64,000 bases of DNA from positions 1,550,001-1,614,000 of the forward strand of contig NZ_KQ089822.1 of the NCBI RefSeq assembly GCF_001037495.1. The letters are read 5' to 3'. The notes below the pieces were generated by a model, which saw only the letters and a list, made by a program, of their open reading frames with translations, was not told where the DNA came from and did no database searches. Source of the stretch: Citrobacter sp. MGH106 (lineage in GTDB: Bacteria; Pseudomonadota; Gammaproteobacteria; Enterobacterales; Enterobacteriaceae). Both the position numbers and the translations under genes were made by a program. How positions within the stretch are numbered: position 1 is the stretch's first letter; each line of letters starts with the position of its first letter. Of this stretch, positions 32,542 to 42,036 are shown piece by piece.

Positions 32542-34441
32542 GGCCGTCATTACCTTTGGCGGAAACCTGGATAATTCATGGAAACGATCTGCAGATGGTC
32601 TGCAAAAAAGCCTGAAAGATGTCGGAAAGCAGTCTGAACGACTGACAAAAGACCAGACCAGACTGGCCGCAGAAATCAAGCGCGCCAAACTGGCCGGTGA
32701 AAGCCTGGGGGATTTGAAGCGCCGCTATACCGATGTTTCCAGGGAAATCCGCAAAACGGAGGCGGAGCAGCAGAAACTGAATGTACAGATGCAAAAAGCA
32801 CAGCGCATTCAGGCATTCAAAGGAGCCGGTAAAGGTCTGTTCCGGCGCGGTCTGGGGATCGCCGGGCAGGTGGGCGGGATGTTTGGATCCGGGCTGGCTA
32901 TTGGCGGTGGCGGTGTGGTGGCTTCAGCTCTTGGCACACTGATAGCGCCAGCTGCCACCAATGCTGAAACGGCAACCCGCACTAATGTCGCAAAAAGTTA
33001 CGGCGTGGACGTGGCCACGTTTAATGCCTGGGATTCTCTGGCGAAGCAGTACGACATGAATGCGGAAAACATTGGCGATCTCTTTGAAGAGTATCTGCAC
33101 AAATCCGGGGAGTATAAACAGAACGGTAAGCAGGGCTCGCTGCAGGATGCGTTTGAAACGCTCGGGTTCAAAGCGGGGGATTTTGCCGGGCTCAGCGATA
33201 TGGCGCAGTTTGACAAAATTGTTGAACGGGCGCTCAGCCTTCAGGACGAGTCAAAAGCCTCCTTCGCACTGGATTCTCTTCTTGGCGGGGAAGCGAGCAA
33301 ACTGCTGATGCTTATCAAGCAGTCTGGCCGGAGCTACCGCGATCTGATGGACGAACAGCGGCGCTACAACCTTGTGACCAAAGAGGGGGCTGATGGGGCG
33401 GTTGCGGGTAATCAGGCTATCAATAATCTCCGCACTGTTTTCTCTTCTGCGGTTGCAGAAATTTCCGGGCAACTGGGAAATGAACTGGCGCCGGATATCC
33501 GTAATCTGACAAATGATCTTGCTGACTGGTTCAAAGGTGGCGGGATCAAGCGCATTGTGACTTTCCTGCGAAACGACCTTTATCCCGGCGTTCTGTCGTT
33601 CGGGCAGGGGGTGGTTTTTGTCGGCAAAATTATTTACGCGCTGGCTAAAAAACTGTCCTGGTTACTTCCGGATGAACGAAATGATCAGCGTGACGTACTC
33701 AAAACGCTTGCGGCAAATGGGATAGAAAGAGCGCGTTTCAGGGCCAGCCAGAATGGACAGGGGGAATGGTTTGACCAGCAACTGAAAGAGCGCCCGGACC
33801 TGCCGCAAAAAGTTAAGCACTCCTGGGAATCCACCCGGGGATTGTTTGGCTTTGATTCTGATGATGAAACATTTAACAAATCGCTTGATAAATATCTGTC
33901 ACCGGAAGGCGGCGACTCGCTTTTAAACTGGAATGCGGCGCTACAGCAAAACAAGGACCATGTCGCGCAAACCGTTAAAGAGGAACCGGAAAGCAGTGCC
34001 GGAGCCTGGGATAATTACGCGCATGAGCCGGTAACATCTGCCAGTCAGTGGGAAAGAGAACCATCAGTACTGACGTACAGCCAGGGGGAAGGAGAAAGCG
34101 CCCGCGCAGGGGATAAGTATCCGAATGTTCCCCTTTTTCCCGCCGGGCAGCAGGACAGGAATGTTACTGCAACAGACAGTTCACCTGCTGAGCCGGTGAT
34201 TCTGAAAGACGAGAGCACGGGCGGTTACTGGGAAAGTCTGCTTCAGAAAATGGATGTACTGGATAAGCAGCCGCCATCACGGCAGATAACCGATAACCGC
34301 AAATTTGAGTACCACTTCGAAATTAATGCCGCGCTGGGACAGGATGAGAAAGCCATTGCCGATGAAGTGACCACGGTGACGAAAAACAATTCTGCCTTTA
34401 ATGGTGATAACAGCCTTCTGGATGGAGGACTTGTCTGGTGA
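32516..34441 (+). CDS. Tape measure protein (P2 gpT-like)
   Basis: A 641-aa protein from GTG 32516 (GGAGA upstream). The N-terminal ~100 residues are coiled coil (LTKDQTRLAAEIKRAKLAGES), then a Gly/Ala-rich membrane-active segment at ~105-145 (GIAGQVGGMFGSGLAIGGGG) and a long helical remainder. It sets tail length; at 641 aa it is shorter than P2 gpT (about 815), which predicts a shorter tail. It overlaps the end of E'. Confidence 0.9.
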   Translation: MGGISQNLKAVITFGGNLDNSWKRSADGLQKSLKDVGKQSERLTKDQTRLAAEIKRAKLAGESLGDLKRRYTDVSREIRKTEAEQQKLNVQMQKAQRIQAFKGAGKGLFRRGLGIAGQVGGMFGSGLAIGGGGVVASALGTLIAPAATNAETATRTNVAKSYGVDVATFNAWDSLAKQYDMNAENIGDLFEEYLHKSGEYKQNGKQGSLQDAFETLGFKAGDFAGLSDMAQFDKIVERALSLQDESKASFALDSLLGGEASKLLMLIKQSGRSYRDLMDEQRRYNLVTKEGADGAVAGNQAINNLRTVFSSAVAEISGQLGNELAPDIRNLTNDLADWFKGGGIKRIVTFLRNDLYPGVLSFGQGVVFVGKIIYALAKKLSWLLPDERNDQRDVLKTLAANGIERARFRASQNGQGEWFDQQLKERPDLPQKVKHSWESTRGLFGFDSDDETFNKSLDKYLSPEGGDSLLNWNAALQQNKDHVAQTVKEEPESSAGAWDNYAHEPVTSASQWEREPSVLTYSQGEGESARAGDKYPNVPLFPAGQQDRNVTATDSSPAEPVILKDESTGGYWESLLQKMDVLDKQPPSRQITDNRKFEYHFEINAALGQDEKAIADEVTTVTKNNSAFNGDNSLLDGGLVW

Positions 34442-34908
34442 GTGAAATTATCCCGATATTTGAAGATTCCGGCCAGCGCGGTGCAGGCGCATTACGGGGT
34501 GGGCAGGAAGCCCGCGTGATGATGATGCTGGGGAATTTCGCCTTTTCGATTGATACAGCGGCTTATCATCAGCTCACCCGTGAGGCCAGCTGGCGCTGGA
34601 GTGAGCAGGAACGCATCGGCAAACAGGACCTTCTTCAGTACACCGGAAAGCCCGGGCGTACCGTCAGGCTTGAAGGGCAGTCTCATGCCTTTTTCCGTAA
34701 AGGGGTGGAAGGGGTGAATGATTTATTTGATCTTGCCGATCAGGCGAAACCCCAGCAGCTTGTCAGCGGAGAAGGCGATGTACTGGGGTGGTGGGTGGTG
34801 ACCGACTTTTCAGATACGACGAGTAAGTTTTTACCGGGTGGCGGTCACCGAAACAAAAACTGGACGATGACGCTAAAACACTATGCCGACGATCTATCAA
34901 ACCCGTGA
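34438..34908 (+). CDS. Tail protein gpU-like
   Basis: A 156-aa protein matching P2 gpU: MMMLGNFAFSIDTAAYHQLTREASWRW at ~28-55 and the GKPGRTVRLEGQ and LGWWVVTDF segments. It links the tape-measure/baseplate hub to the tail. It starts with GTG 34438, overlapping the T stop. Confidence 0.9.
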   Translation: MSEIIPIFEDSGQRGAGALRGGQEARVMMMLGNFAFSIDTAAYHQLTREASWRWSEQERIGKQDLLQYTGKPGRTVRLEGQSHAFFRKGVEGVNDLFDLADQAKPQQLVSGEGDVLGWWVVTDFSDTTSKFLPGGGHRNKNWTMTLKHYADDLSNP

Positions 34909-35098
34909 CGGAGATGTACTGGATGCAATCTGTGCCGTGCATTACGGTACTGAAAATCTTTCAGATTCAGTGACTCAGGTTCTTGAAGCCAATCAGGGGC
35001 TGGCAGATCAGGGGGCTATGTATCCTTCCGGCCTGTATATCACACTGCCGGATCTGGTGACGCCCGTAGCGGAATCGCCATTCAGTTTATGGGATTGA
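34883..35098 (+). CDS. Tail protein gpX-like (LysM-like)
   Basis: A 71-aa protein of the P2 gpX family, with a LysM-like fold: TRDGDVLDAICAVHYG, then VLEANQGLADQGAMYPSGLYITLPDL. ATG 34883 lies inside the gpU gene, a usual overlap. It is a baseplate hub component. Confidence 0.9.
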   Translation: MPTIYQTRDGDVLDAICAVHYGTENLSDSVTQVLEANQGLADQGAMYPSGLYITLPDLVTPVAESPFSLWD

Positions 35099-35099
35099 T

Positions 35100-36218
35100 A
35101 TGGCAGATCAGACAGCGATGCCGGAATATGCGCCGGCCTTCAGCATTCAGGCCGAAGGGAAAGATATAACCCGGGTGCTGCAACAATGCCTGAGTGAACT
35201 GACCCTGACGGATTATGGTGGGGCAACAGCAAAAGCCGATGAACTGAAAATCAGCCTCATCTCTGAAACACTGGCACTACCCACTAAAGGTGCCCGGCTT
35301 CGGGTTGCTCTGGGATTCAATGACCAGCTGATCGATAAAGGCTGGTTTGTTGTCAGTGGTGTCTCGAGCAGCGGCCCGCCAAGGCGTATTGAGCTTTATG
35401 CGACCGCCGCGCCGATGAACGCCCAGAAACAACCCGGAGATGTGACAAGCCAGAAAACCCGGAGCTGGGATAACCTTCGCCTTGCCGATATTGTCAAAAC
35501 AGTGGCCACCGATAACGGGCTGATCCCCCGCGTGGCCCACGCGCTCAAAGATATTTATATCAATCACATCGATCAGGTGGCGGAATCCGATGCCAACCTG
35601 CTCGCAAGGCTTGCACGTGACTACAACGCAGTGAGCAAACCATCAGGAGGCTACTGGCTTTTTTTACAGCAAGGGGCCACGGCAACGGCTTCAGGGAAGC
35701 AGACTGGCGGGATCACCGTCACACCGGATGAAGTATCAAACTGGTCCTACAGTGAAGGTGAGCGGGGGAGTTCGACGGGGAAAGCCACGGGGAGCGGAGG
35801 AAAAGCCAAAGAGAAAATTGGTGTGCGTTATTACGACGAGGAGGATGGTACGACAAAGACTTCCTCCGTTGAACATGATGGTCCGGCGATGACCAATCCC
35901 TATACCCAGTCGGAGAAAAACACCGCCGAGCAACAGGCAAACTCCAGGAAAACACAGGCGAAGCGTAACGAGCAGAAAATGACGCTCACGGGGCCATGTC
36001 GCCCTAAACATGTTCCGCTGACAGCAGAAGCAAGTGTGTCGACTTCCGGTTTTGGCTCCCGTGAGGATCGGGCATGGGTGGTTGAGTCTCTGGTCTTTTC
36101 TCTGACGTCAGCAGGATTCAGCTACACCTACAACCTTGTCGTGGATATTCGTAAACCCGCAGCGGCTTCGAAAAAATCAGAAAAGCAGGACAAAACAGGC
36201 CCGTCCTACTTCGGTTAA
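35100..36218 (+). CDS. Baseplate hub / late control protein gpD-like
   Basis: A 372-aa homologue of P2 gpD, structurally like the T4 gp27 hub. Strand-rich N-terminal half (GARLRVALGFNDQLIDKGWFVVSGV), then DNGLIPRVAHALKDIYINHIDQVAESDANLLARLARDYN. A Lys/Ser-rich tail follows (KKSEKQDKTGPSYFG). It starts 2 bp after the gpX stop. In P2 'D' was named for a late-control effect; the structural role is the safe call. Confidence 0.9.
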   Translation: MADQTAMPEYAPAFSIQAEGKDITRVLQQCLSELTLTDYGGATAKADELKISLISETLALPTKGARLRVALGFNDQLIDKGWFVVSGVSSSGPPRRIELYATAAPMNAQKQPGDVTSQKTRSWDNLRLADIVKTVATDNGLIPRVAHALKDIYINHIDQVAESDANLLARLARDYNAVSKPSGGYWLFLQQGATATASGKQTGGITVTPDEVSNWSYSEGERGSSTGKATGSGGKAKEKIGVRYYDEEDGTTKTSSVEHDGPAMTNPYTQSEKNTAEQQANSRKTQAKRNEQKMTLTGPCRPKHVPLTAEASVSTSGFGSREDRAWVVESLVFSLTSAGFSYTYNLVVDIRKPAAASKKSEKQDKTGPSYFG

Positions 36219-36257
36219 CCCTCCCGCCATCCGGCGACTCAGCAACGGAATTTAATC

Positions 36258-36611
36258 ATGAACGGTGTAAACAACCGGACCGGAAAACGCCTGTCCGGCG
36301 TCGCCCATTTGCGCCAGTCGGTCAGCGACATACTGACCACGCCCATCGGGAGCCGGGTTCTTGTCCGGGACTATGGCAGTGATCTGTTTTCGCTGGTGGA
36401 TAACCCCCGGGATGATTTGACCCGACTACAAATAATCGCCGCGTCAGCGACTGCACTGGCCCGGTGGGAAACGCGGCTGAAGGTAAGACGTGTGCTTGTT
36501 TCCTTTCCTGAAGGGGAGTCCGGCTGTGTGCTGGATATCGAGGGGATCAACAAGGAAACCAATTTACCTGTCAGAACGGGAGACATAACGATTTATGGCA
36601 AGCAGCTATGA
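36258..36611 (+). CDS. Baseplate wedge protein gpW-like (gp25 family)
   Basis: A 117-aa protein of the T4 gp25/P2 W family, with the signature DILTTPIGSRVLVRDYGSDLFSLVDNP. It starts sheath assembly at the baseplate. The end overlaps gene J by 17 bp. Confidence 0.92.
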   Translation: MNGVNNRTGKRLSGVAHLRQSVSDILTTPIGSRVLVRDYGSDLFSLVDNPRDDLTRLQIIAASATALARWETRLKVRRVLVSFPEGESGCVLDIEGINKETNLPVRTGDITIYGKQL

Positions 36612-37515
36612 CGTGATCAACCTGTCCGAACTGGACGTACCGGATGCCATTGTGGTGCCGGATGCGACTGAAATCTTCACCCGGTGGCTGGCGCGCCTGC
36701 GGGAACTTGATAAGCAGTTTGATGCGCTGGTGGAATCCGATCCAACGTTTAAACAGGGGGAGGTGAATGCCTACCAGCTGACGCTTGCGTTTCAGCGGGT
36801 TAATGATGCCGTGCGGGCGGTATTTCTCGCGAGTGCAAAAGAGGCAGACCTTGACCAGATAGGTGCTGCATTCAACGTTAAACGTCAGGTTATTAAGCCC
36901 GGCGATCCGCTTGCCATCCCGCCCGTGGAGCCTGAACTGGAAGACGATGCGGCATTTCGCGAACGTATCCAGCTTTCATGGGCGCAACTGAATACAGCAG
37001 GCGCGCGTAACTCATACCGCTTTCATGCGAAGTCTGCCGATACGGATGTGCTGGATGCCGATGCCTATGGGCCGGAAACTCATAACCGACCAGGCTACGT
37101 TGATGTTTATGTCCTGTCACGCACCGGGGATGGGACAGCGGGACAGCCCCTGCTTGATAAGGTTAACAGCACACTGAATGCAGATGAAATCCGCCCGTTA
37201 ACTGACTATGTGACGGTAAAAAGTGCCACGATTGCAAACTATGCCGTTACGGCGGAGCTGGAAATTCCGGAAGGACCGGACGCCAGTACGGTGCTGAATA
37301 ATGCCATCGATGTTTTACGGTCATACACCACGCTTTCCCATCGGATTAAAACCGTTATCCCGCTGTCCGCCATTTATGCCTCGCTGCAGCAATCCGGCGT
37401 GGTCCGGGTAAGGCTGATTTCTCCGATGGCAGATCTGGAAGCGGAACCGGGTAAAGCCCCCTGGTGTACCGCCATTAATGTCACCCGCAGGGAGGTAAGC
37501 AGCAATGACGGCTAA
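36595..37515 (+). CDS. Baseplate wedge protein gpJ-like
   Basis: A 306-aa P2 gpJ/T4 gp6-type protein: YDVINLSELDVPDAIVVPDATEIFTRWLARLRE at the start, and the centre AGARNSYRFHAKSADTDVLDADAYGP with the conserved PGYVDVYVLSRTGDG. Together with W and I it forms the wedge ring. It overlaps I by 11 bp. Confidence 0.92.
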   Translation: MASSYDVINLSELDVPDAIVVPDATEIFTRWLARLRELDKQFDALVESDPTFKQGEVNAYQLTLAFQRVNDAVRAVFLASAKEADLDQIGAAFNVKRQVIKPGDPLAIPPVEPELEDDAAFRERIQLSWAQLNTAGARNSYRFHAKSADTDVLDADAYGPETHNRPGYVDVYVLSRTGDGTAGQPLLDKVNSTLNADEIRPLTDYVTVKSATIANYAVTAELEIPEGPDASTVLNNAIDVLRSYTTLSHRIKTVIPLSAIYASLQQSGVVRVRLISPMADLEAEPGKAPWCTAINVTRREVSSNDG

Positions 37516-38068
37516 GTTTCGATCTCTGCTACCTCCTGGCGCATTTCATGAAGAGCGGGCGCAGGAGCAGGCCAGCGCTGAGCAGATCGCCACCCTCGAT
37601 ACCAATATGGTGCGCAAGTCCAAAAATCCTGACACCTGTCCGGCGCATCTTCTCCCCTGGCTGGCCTGGGAGCATGCCGTTGATTTCTGGGATGACGGCT
37701 GGACGGAAGCGCAGAAGCGACAGGTGATAAAAGATGCCGCTTATGTTCATCAGCACAGGGGAACGGCCGGGGCGGTACGCCGTTCTCTCGGGTCTGTGAA
37801 CCTGCCCACGACCGTTGTTGAGTGGTGGGAAGACACGCCGCGCGCTGAACCTTACACCTTCCGGATCGAAGTACAGAGCAGTGAGGGGGTCAGCGACGCT
37901 CTCTATCATCAGATCCGCCAGCTAACCGATCGGGCCAAGAACCTGCGCAGCTATCTGAGCAAAATTGATGTGATGGTGAATGTGGGTATGGCCGGGGCTT
38001 TTTATATTTCGGGTGCGACAACAGCGCATATCGATGTGGACATCTTTGCCGGGGAATCTCATGGCTGA
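37505..38068 (+). CDS. Tail protein gpI-like
   Basis: A 187-aa P2 gpI-family protein: SLLPPGAFHEERAQEQASAEQ, LLPWLAWEHAVDFWDDGW, and the HRGTAGAVRRSLGSVN box. It connects the wedge to the tail fibre. The stop is eight bases inside the fibre gene. Confidence 0.92.
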   Translation: MTAKFRSLLPPGAFHEERAQEQASAEQIATLDTNMVRKSKNPDTCPAHLLPWLAWEHAVDFWDDGWTEAQKRQVIKDAAYVHQHRGTAGAVRRSLGSVNLPTTVVEWWEDTPRAEPYTFRIEVQSSEGVSDALYHQIRQLTDRAKNLRSYLSKIDVMVNVGMAGAFYISGATTAHIDVDIFAGESHG

Positions 38069-39836
38069 TTACTACTCAATTATCACTAACCGGGGTAAAG
38101 AACTGGAGGCGGAGGCGCTTGCCAGTGGTCGCCTTATTGTACTGACTCACTTTGTGGTGGGTGACAGTAATGGCAAGCAGGTCAAACCCGATCCATCGCA
38201 AATCCGGTTGATCAATGAAACGTACCGGGGAGATATCGCTGAGCTGGTGGTGTCCCCGGAACAGTCCACGCAGTTAATGGCGAAAATCGTTCTGCCGACC
38301 GGGGTTGGTGGATTCACCGTTCGCGAAGTTGGTTTAATGACTGACGCCGGAGAGCTTTACGCGGTGGCAAACTGCCCATCGATCGATAAGCCGGTGGGCG
38401 GTGTCAGCGTTAATATGCAGTTTCGCCTGGCGGTATCAGATACCTCAAATATCACGCTGAATGTTGCAACCGGCGACGGGTTATTTCTGCGTATTGACCA
38501 GTACCTGAAAGAGATAAAAGCGCGCGGTGCGGAAGCACAAAAAACATCGCGTGAGTCGATTGGTGTCCTCGATGGCACGACACAACAAAGAGGGCTGGTT
38601 CAACTTAACAGCGCTGTGAACAGCACCAGTGAAACGCAGGCTGCCACCCCTGTGGCAGTTAAGATCGTAATGGATAATGCGAATGCGCGACTGGCTAAAG
38701 ACCGGAACGGCGCGGATATACCGAATGTCGCATTATTTCTACAAAACCTTGGCCTGGTAGAAACGATAAATCGAGCAGCCGGTTCGCTGCAAAAAAAACA
38801 GAACGGCGCTGATGTACCGCAACCGGATTCGTTTGTACGTAATATCGGTGCCGGGCGAGCTTTCAGTGGCTCGGTCAGTATTGGTGGAGGCGGTAACTGG
38901 AAAACAGCGGACTTTATCGTCTGGCTTGAAAATCAGGGGGCATTTAATCATCCCTATTGGGTATGCAAAGGTTCATGGTCCTACGGTGATAACAGGGTTA
39001 TTACGGATACGGGATGCGGGAATATCAGTCTTGCTGGCTCGGTAGTGGAGGTTATGGGAGTACGTGGTGCGATGACTATTCGTATTACTACGCCAACCAT
39101 CACCGCAGGAAATGGAACGCCTTCCGCTCAGTTTACCTACATCAATCATGGCGATGGTTACTTGCCTGGCTGGCACAGGGATTTTAACACGGCAAATCCT
39201 CCTTATGAGTATTACCCCATAGGCGCACCCATACCATGGCCTTCGGATATACCGCCTGCTAACCATGCGCTTATGCAGGGTCAGGCGTTTAATAAATCTG
39301 CCTACCCATTACTTGCTGTGGCATATCCAACGGGTGTTATTCCTGATATGCGTGGCCAGATGATTAAGGGCAAACCTGATGGTCGTGCTGTCTTGTCTCA
39401 GGAGCTGGATGGTATTAAGTCACACGACCACGGCGCAACGGTCGCAGCTACCGACCTCGGAAACCGTGACACTACCGGGTTTGATTACGGTAATAAATCT
39501 GTTTCGGCTTTTGACTATGGCACGAAATCAACAAGCAGCGGAGGCGAACACGCCCACTCGTTAGATGTTTATTATCTCAACACTTCCCAGCAGGCAGCGA
39601 AAGTTGGTGCCGGTGGTCAGTGGGCTGGCGGGGTGGGAACTCAGGGAACTTATGTGGGTGGGGCGCATGCTCATTCTGTTGGTATTGGTGCGCACGACCA
39701 CATTGTTGGTATCGGAGCACATGCTCACTCTGTCTACATTGGTGCGCACAGCCACGGCGTAACTGTTTCGCCGTCTGGTCATGCAGAAAACACCGTAAAA
39801 AATACCGCATTTAACTACTTAGTGAGGCTTGCATAA
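38061..39836 (+). CDS. Tail fibre protein (P2 gpH-like)
   Basis: A 591-aa receptor-binding fibre from ATG 38061 (GGGG upstream). The N-terminal ~150 residues attach to the baseplate ([20 protein letters not shown]... [17 protein letters not shown]). The shaft has a short repeat ([20 protein letters not shown] and [18 protein letters not shown]). The distal part holds a phage-tail-collar segment ([19 protein letters not shown]) and a tip rich in HxH motifs spaced about ten residues (HAHS, HDHI, HAHS, HSHG), likely metal sites as in T4 gp37. Host range should map to this end. Confidence 0.9.
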   Translation: MADYYSIITNRGKELEAEALASGRLIVLTHFVVGDSNGKQVKPDPSQIRLINETYRGDIAELVVSPEQSTQLMAKIVLPTGVGGFTVREVGLMTDAGELYAVANCPSIDKPVGGVSVNMQFRLAVSDTSNITLNVATGDGLFLRIDQYLKEIKARGAEAQKTSRESIGVLDGTTQQRGLVQLNSAVNSTSETQAATPVAVKIVMDNANARLAKDRNGADIPNVALFLQNLGLVETINRAAGSLQKKQNGADVPQPDSFVRNIGAGRAFSGSVSIGGGGNWKTADFIVWLENQGAFNHPYWVCKGSWSYGDNRVITDTGCGNISLAGSVVEVMGVRGAMTIRITTPTITAGNGTPSAQFTYINHGDGYLPGWHRDFNTANPPYEYYPIGAPIPWPSDIPPANHALMQGQAFNKSAYPLLAVAYPTGVIPDMRGQMIKGKPDGRAVLSQELDGIKSHDHGATVAATDLGNRDTTGFDYGNKSVSAFDYGTKSTSSGGEHAHSLDVYYLNTSQQAAKVGAGGQWAGGVGTQGTYVGGAHAHSVGIGAHDHIVGIGAHAHSVYIGAHSHGVTVSPSGHAENTVKNTAFNYLVRLA

Positions 39837-40417
39837 TGGCTTTTAAAATGACTGATTCCAACCGGGTAATTACAATCTATAACCTTTCATCAGCAACGAA
39901 TGAATTTATCGGTCAGGGTGATGGATTTATCCCTGCTAATACAGGGTTACCCGCATACAGTACCGATATTGAGCCGCCTCTGGCGAAAGATGGTTTTGTC
40001 GCTGTATTTAATTTTGAGTCAGAAAAATGGTCACTTGTTGAAGACCATCGAGGGAAAACGGTCTACGACATTCATACAGGGGAAGCCGTCACAATTAACC
40101 AGTTAGGTAAGTTACCTGACGATGTGGTTTCTGTTGCGCCCGAAGGCCATTTTGTGAAATGGGACGGAAAAAAATGGGTTCATGACACTGAAGCTGAAAA
40201 AATGGCACAGATTACGCAGGCGACACAGCAAAAAGAAAGCCTTCTTGCTCTGGCTGCTTTAAAAATCGCACCTTTACAGGATGCAGTTGATCTGGATATT
40301 GCAACTGAAGCGGAAGCGGCACTTTTACTGGCGTGGAAAAAATGCCGTGTCTTGCTTAATCGAGTTGATACCTCAAAGCCGGAATGGCCTCCTCTCCCGG
40401 ATATAAAGGCCAGTTGA
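39836..40417 (+). CDS. Tail fibre assembly protein (Tfa)
   Basis: A 193-aa Tfa/gpG-family chaperone, overlapping the fibre gene by 1 bp (TAATG). The N-terminal half varies; the C-terminal [21 protein letters not shown] and [33 protein letters not shown] are diagnostic. It helps trimerise the fibre. It is the last gene of the structural operon. Confidence 0.92.
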   Translation: MAFKMTDSNRVITIYNLSSATNEFIGQGDGFIPANTGLPAYSTDIEPPLAKDGFVAVFNFESEKWSLVEDHRGKTVYDIHTGEAVTINQLGKLPDDVVSVAPEGHFVKWDGKKWVHDTEAEKMAQITQATQQKESLLALAALKIAPLQDAVDLDIATEAEAALLLAWKKCRVLLNRVDTSKPEWPPLPDIKAS

Positions 40418-40525
40418 TAAGGTGCCACAAGAACGGGCGGCAGCGAAAAGCGGAAGTTCATAATTCCTTTGGACAATCCTCCTGGGTGGTTATTATATAA
40501 ATAAACAGCCACAAAGAGAGTGGAC

Positions 40526-40900
40526 ATGACATTGTTTGAGGAATGTAAGGCGTTGCTCAAGGCAGATTTTGATGTTGTGGAAGGGGATGATTTGAGCATG
40601 GTAATGGATATTTTTCATCAATATCCATGGCATAGCGGTAATCTCATATGGTCAGAAATGGATTTCAGCGATTATGAACTCACTCATGAGATGTTTAACA
40701 GGAGAGACTTAGGCAATAAAACTGTATTTGTCATAGCGGATGATGCCGATGTGCCCGTGTTCAGAACCCATCTACAACTTATTGTCGATAATATCTACGA
40801 TATTATCGCCATACCACCTAATCTATTTATTTTTAACGATAAAATAATGATTAAGCCTTTATTTCCTCATGATTTTATACGGTTTAGTCTGCGAAAGTGA
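40526..40900 (+). CDS. Unknown protein after the tail fibre module (moron candidate)
   Basis: A 124-aa acidic protein from ATG 40526 with AGAGAGTGG upstream and an AT-rich promoter-like stretch before it (TTATTATATAAATAA at 40490). The secondary-structure pattern is alternating: ALLKADFDVVEGDDLSMVMDIF, KTVFVIADDADVPVFRTHLQLIVDNIYDI, IPPNLFIFNDKIMIKPLF. The shape and position remind me of immunity-type proteins, but I cannot place it in a family. It is lower in GC than the tail genes, consistent with separate acquisition. Confidence 0.7.
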   Translation: MTLFEECKALLKADFDVVEGDDLSMVMDIFHQYPWHSGNLIWSEMDFSDYELTHEMFNRRDLGNKTVFVIADDADVPVFRTHLQLIVDNIYDIIAIPPNLFIFNDKIMIKPLFPHDFIRFSLRK

Positions 40901-40967
40901 TGAGCAGAAATACTGACTTACTCTCTGTTTATCAACTCAGACTGTTGTTAGCAACGTTCGCTCCTGG

Positions 40968-41084
40968 CACTTTGCTGCCATTCATAGTGGTAGCTTTAAA
41001 ACTTTGAGCGAAGGCCAGAAAATAGAACTTATAATTGAAAATTGACAGAAAGGTCCTTCTGGTGGCAGTTTTTCGCTATTTAAC
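40968..41084 (+). pseudogene. 3' remnant of a cspA-family cold-shock gene
   Basis: Translation gives HFAAIHSGSFKTLSEGQKI, then ELIIEN, a UGA stop, and QKGPSGG. This aligns with the second half of CspI/CspB ([28 protein letters not shown]). The RNP1 half and the start are absent. It lies in the same orientation as the phage late genes, 740 bp from an intact leftward cold-shock gene, so it is a decayed second copy. Confidence 0.75.
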
Positions 41085-41199
41085 GCTTAACTTTATCGCG
41101 TAGTGCGCCGTTAAAGCTTGGGGGTTAAGTCGTCTCTAAACTTACCAGTCTGGCCTCCCGGTGGGGCTTTTGCTTTTGTTAGACTTTATTTTTAAAGAC
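41085..41199. other. Non-coding stretch with a terminator-like hairpin
   Basis: GCCTCCCGGTGGGGC (41152-41166) followed by TTTTGCTTTTGTT can act as a rightward terminator for the unknown gene and csp remnant. No gene is seen. Confidence 0.5.
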
Positions 41200-41412
41200 T
41201 CAACCTTTTTTTCGGCAAAGGTATTTACCTTTAATTACACCATCATAAAAACGGCCTTTGGATTTTGCCGTTAGAAAGTCATTATGAGTTTTTTCAGACA
41301 CTTTAATGAATTGATAGGCTACTGAATCTACAAAAGCCACCTCCAGCACTTTTTCTGATGAATAATAACTTATGGATTTGATTCTTGATGATATGACTTT
41401 CTGAAAGTGCAT
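41200..41412 (-). CDS. KTSC-domain protein
   Basis: A 70-aa protein consisting of one KTSC domain: SSRIKSISYYSSEKVLEVAFVDS, then AYQFIKVSEKTHNDFLTAKSKGRFYDGVIKGKY. The domain name comes from lysine-tRNA synthetase C-terminal extensions, and a nucleic-acid role is suspected but unproven. It is common in phages. AGGAAAT upstream of ATG 41412 is a fair ribosome site. Confidence 0.8.
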   Translation of the reverse strand: MHFQKVISSRIKSISYYSSEKVLEVAFVDSVAYQFIKVSEKTHNDFLTAKSKGRFYDGVIKGKYLCRKKG

Positions 41413-41592
41413 ATTATTTCCTCATTGTTAACATCTTTTCTAACCCATAGTACACCCATAGATGTCTTTCAGGGTTGTTTCACAAAATTATTTTTTTGGT
41501 GAAGCGATTGTCAAAGACACCTGCACCGGTTGACTTATGAATCATGAATATTATTATCTCTCCGTCTTGTTAAACAAACTTATGGAGGACAG

Positions 41593-41688
41593 GTGTTGGG
41601 CTGGAAATTACTAATTGGCTTTCTTTTTGTCACCATCATTGGGTTTGCACTATTTGGTTTCATTTTTTCACTCCAGCAACTGCAGTAA
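41593..41688 (+). CDS. Candidate 31-aa membrane protein
   Basis: A short frame behind GGAGG (41584-41588). GTG 41593 or TTG 41596 gives a 30-31 residue protein with one strong hydrophobic helix (LLIGFLFVTIIGFALFGFIF) and a polar end (SLQQLQ). There is a TTGACT (41530) upstream and a terminator at 41731-41753, so it could be its own transcript. Size and layout are those of small membrane regulators or type I toxins. No homologue comes to mind. Confidence 0.45.
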   Translation: MLGWKLLIGFLFVTIIGFALFGFIFSLQQLQ

Positions 41689-41730
41689 AATGGCAGTCAC
41701 CCTTGCTACATGCCATTCATGAAAAACAAA

Positions 41731-41753
41731 AACCCGCTCAGGGCGGGTTTTTT
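41731..41753 (+). terminator. Terminator after the small membrane ORF
   Basis: AACCCGC, loop TCAG, then GGCGGGTT and TTTT. It stops rightward transcription before the convergent cold-shock gene. Confidence 0.8.
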
Positions 41754-41823
41754 ATCACGTTCACTTATCTGCTCAGGTCAGTGCCGTCATCGCTGTCGTA
41801 AGCGTCTGTGTCGTTATCGGCAA

Positions 41824-42036
41824 TTAAAGCGCGACTACGTTTCCGGCAGCCGGACCTTTGGCACCATTCTCAATCGAGAACTCAACCTTCTGGCCTTCCT
41901 CGAGCGTTTTATAATCATTGCTCTGAATGGCAGAGAAATGAACAAAAACATCTTTGCTGCCGTCAGCTGGCGTAATGAAGCCGAAACCTTTGTCAGAGTT
42001 AAACCATTTTACTAAACCAGTCATTTTATTCGACAT
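41824..42036 (-). CDS. CspI/CspG-like cold-shock protein
   Basis: A 70-aa single cold-shock domain. It has RNP1 KGFGFI and RNP2 VFVHF, an N-terminus [13 protein letters not shown] as in CspG/CspI, and an end [10 protein letters not shown]. CspI of E. coli is also prophage-borne (Qin). It binds single-stranded nucleic acids and melts RNA structure at low temperature. ATG 42036 has AAAGGAAG upstream. A long leader of cspA type precedes it. The remnant at 40968-41084 shows that there was a second copy. Confidence 0.93.
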   Translation of the reverse strand: MSNKMTGLVKWFNSDKGFGFITPADGSKDVFVHFSAIQSNDYKTLEEGQKVEFSIENGAKGPAAGNVVAL

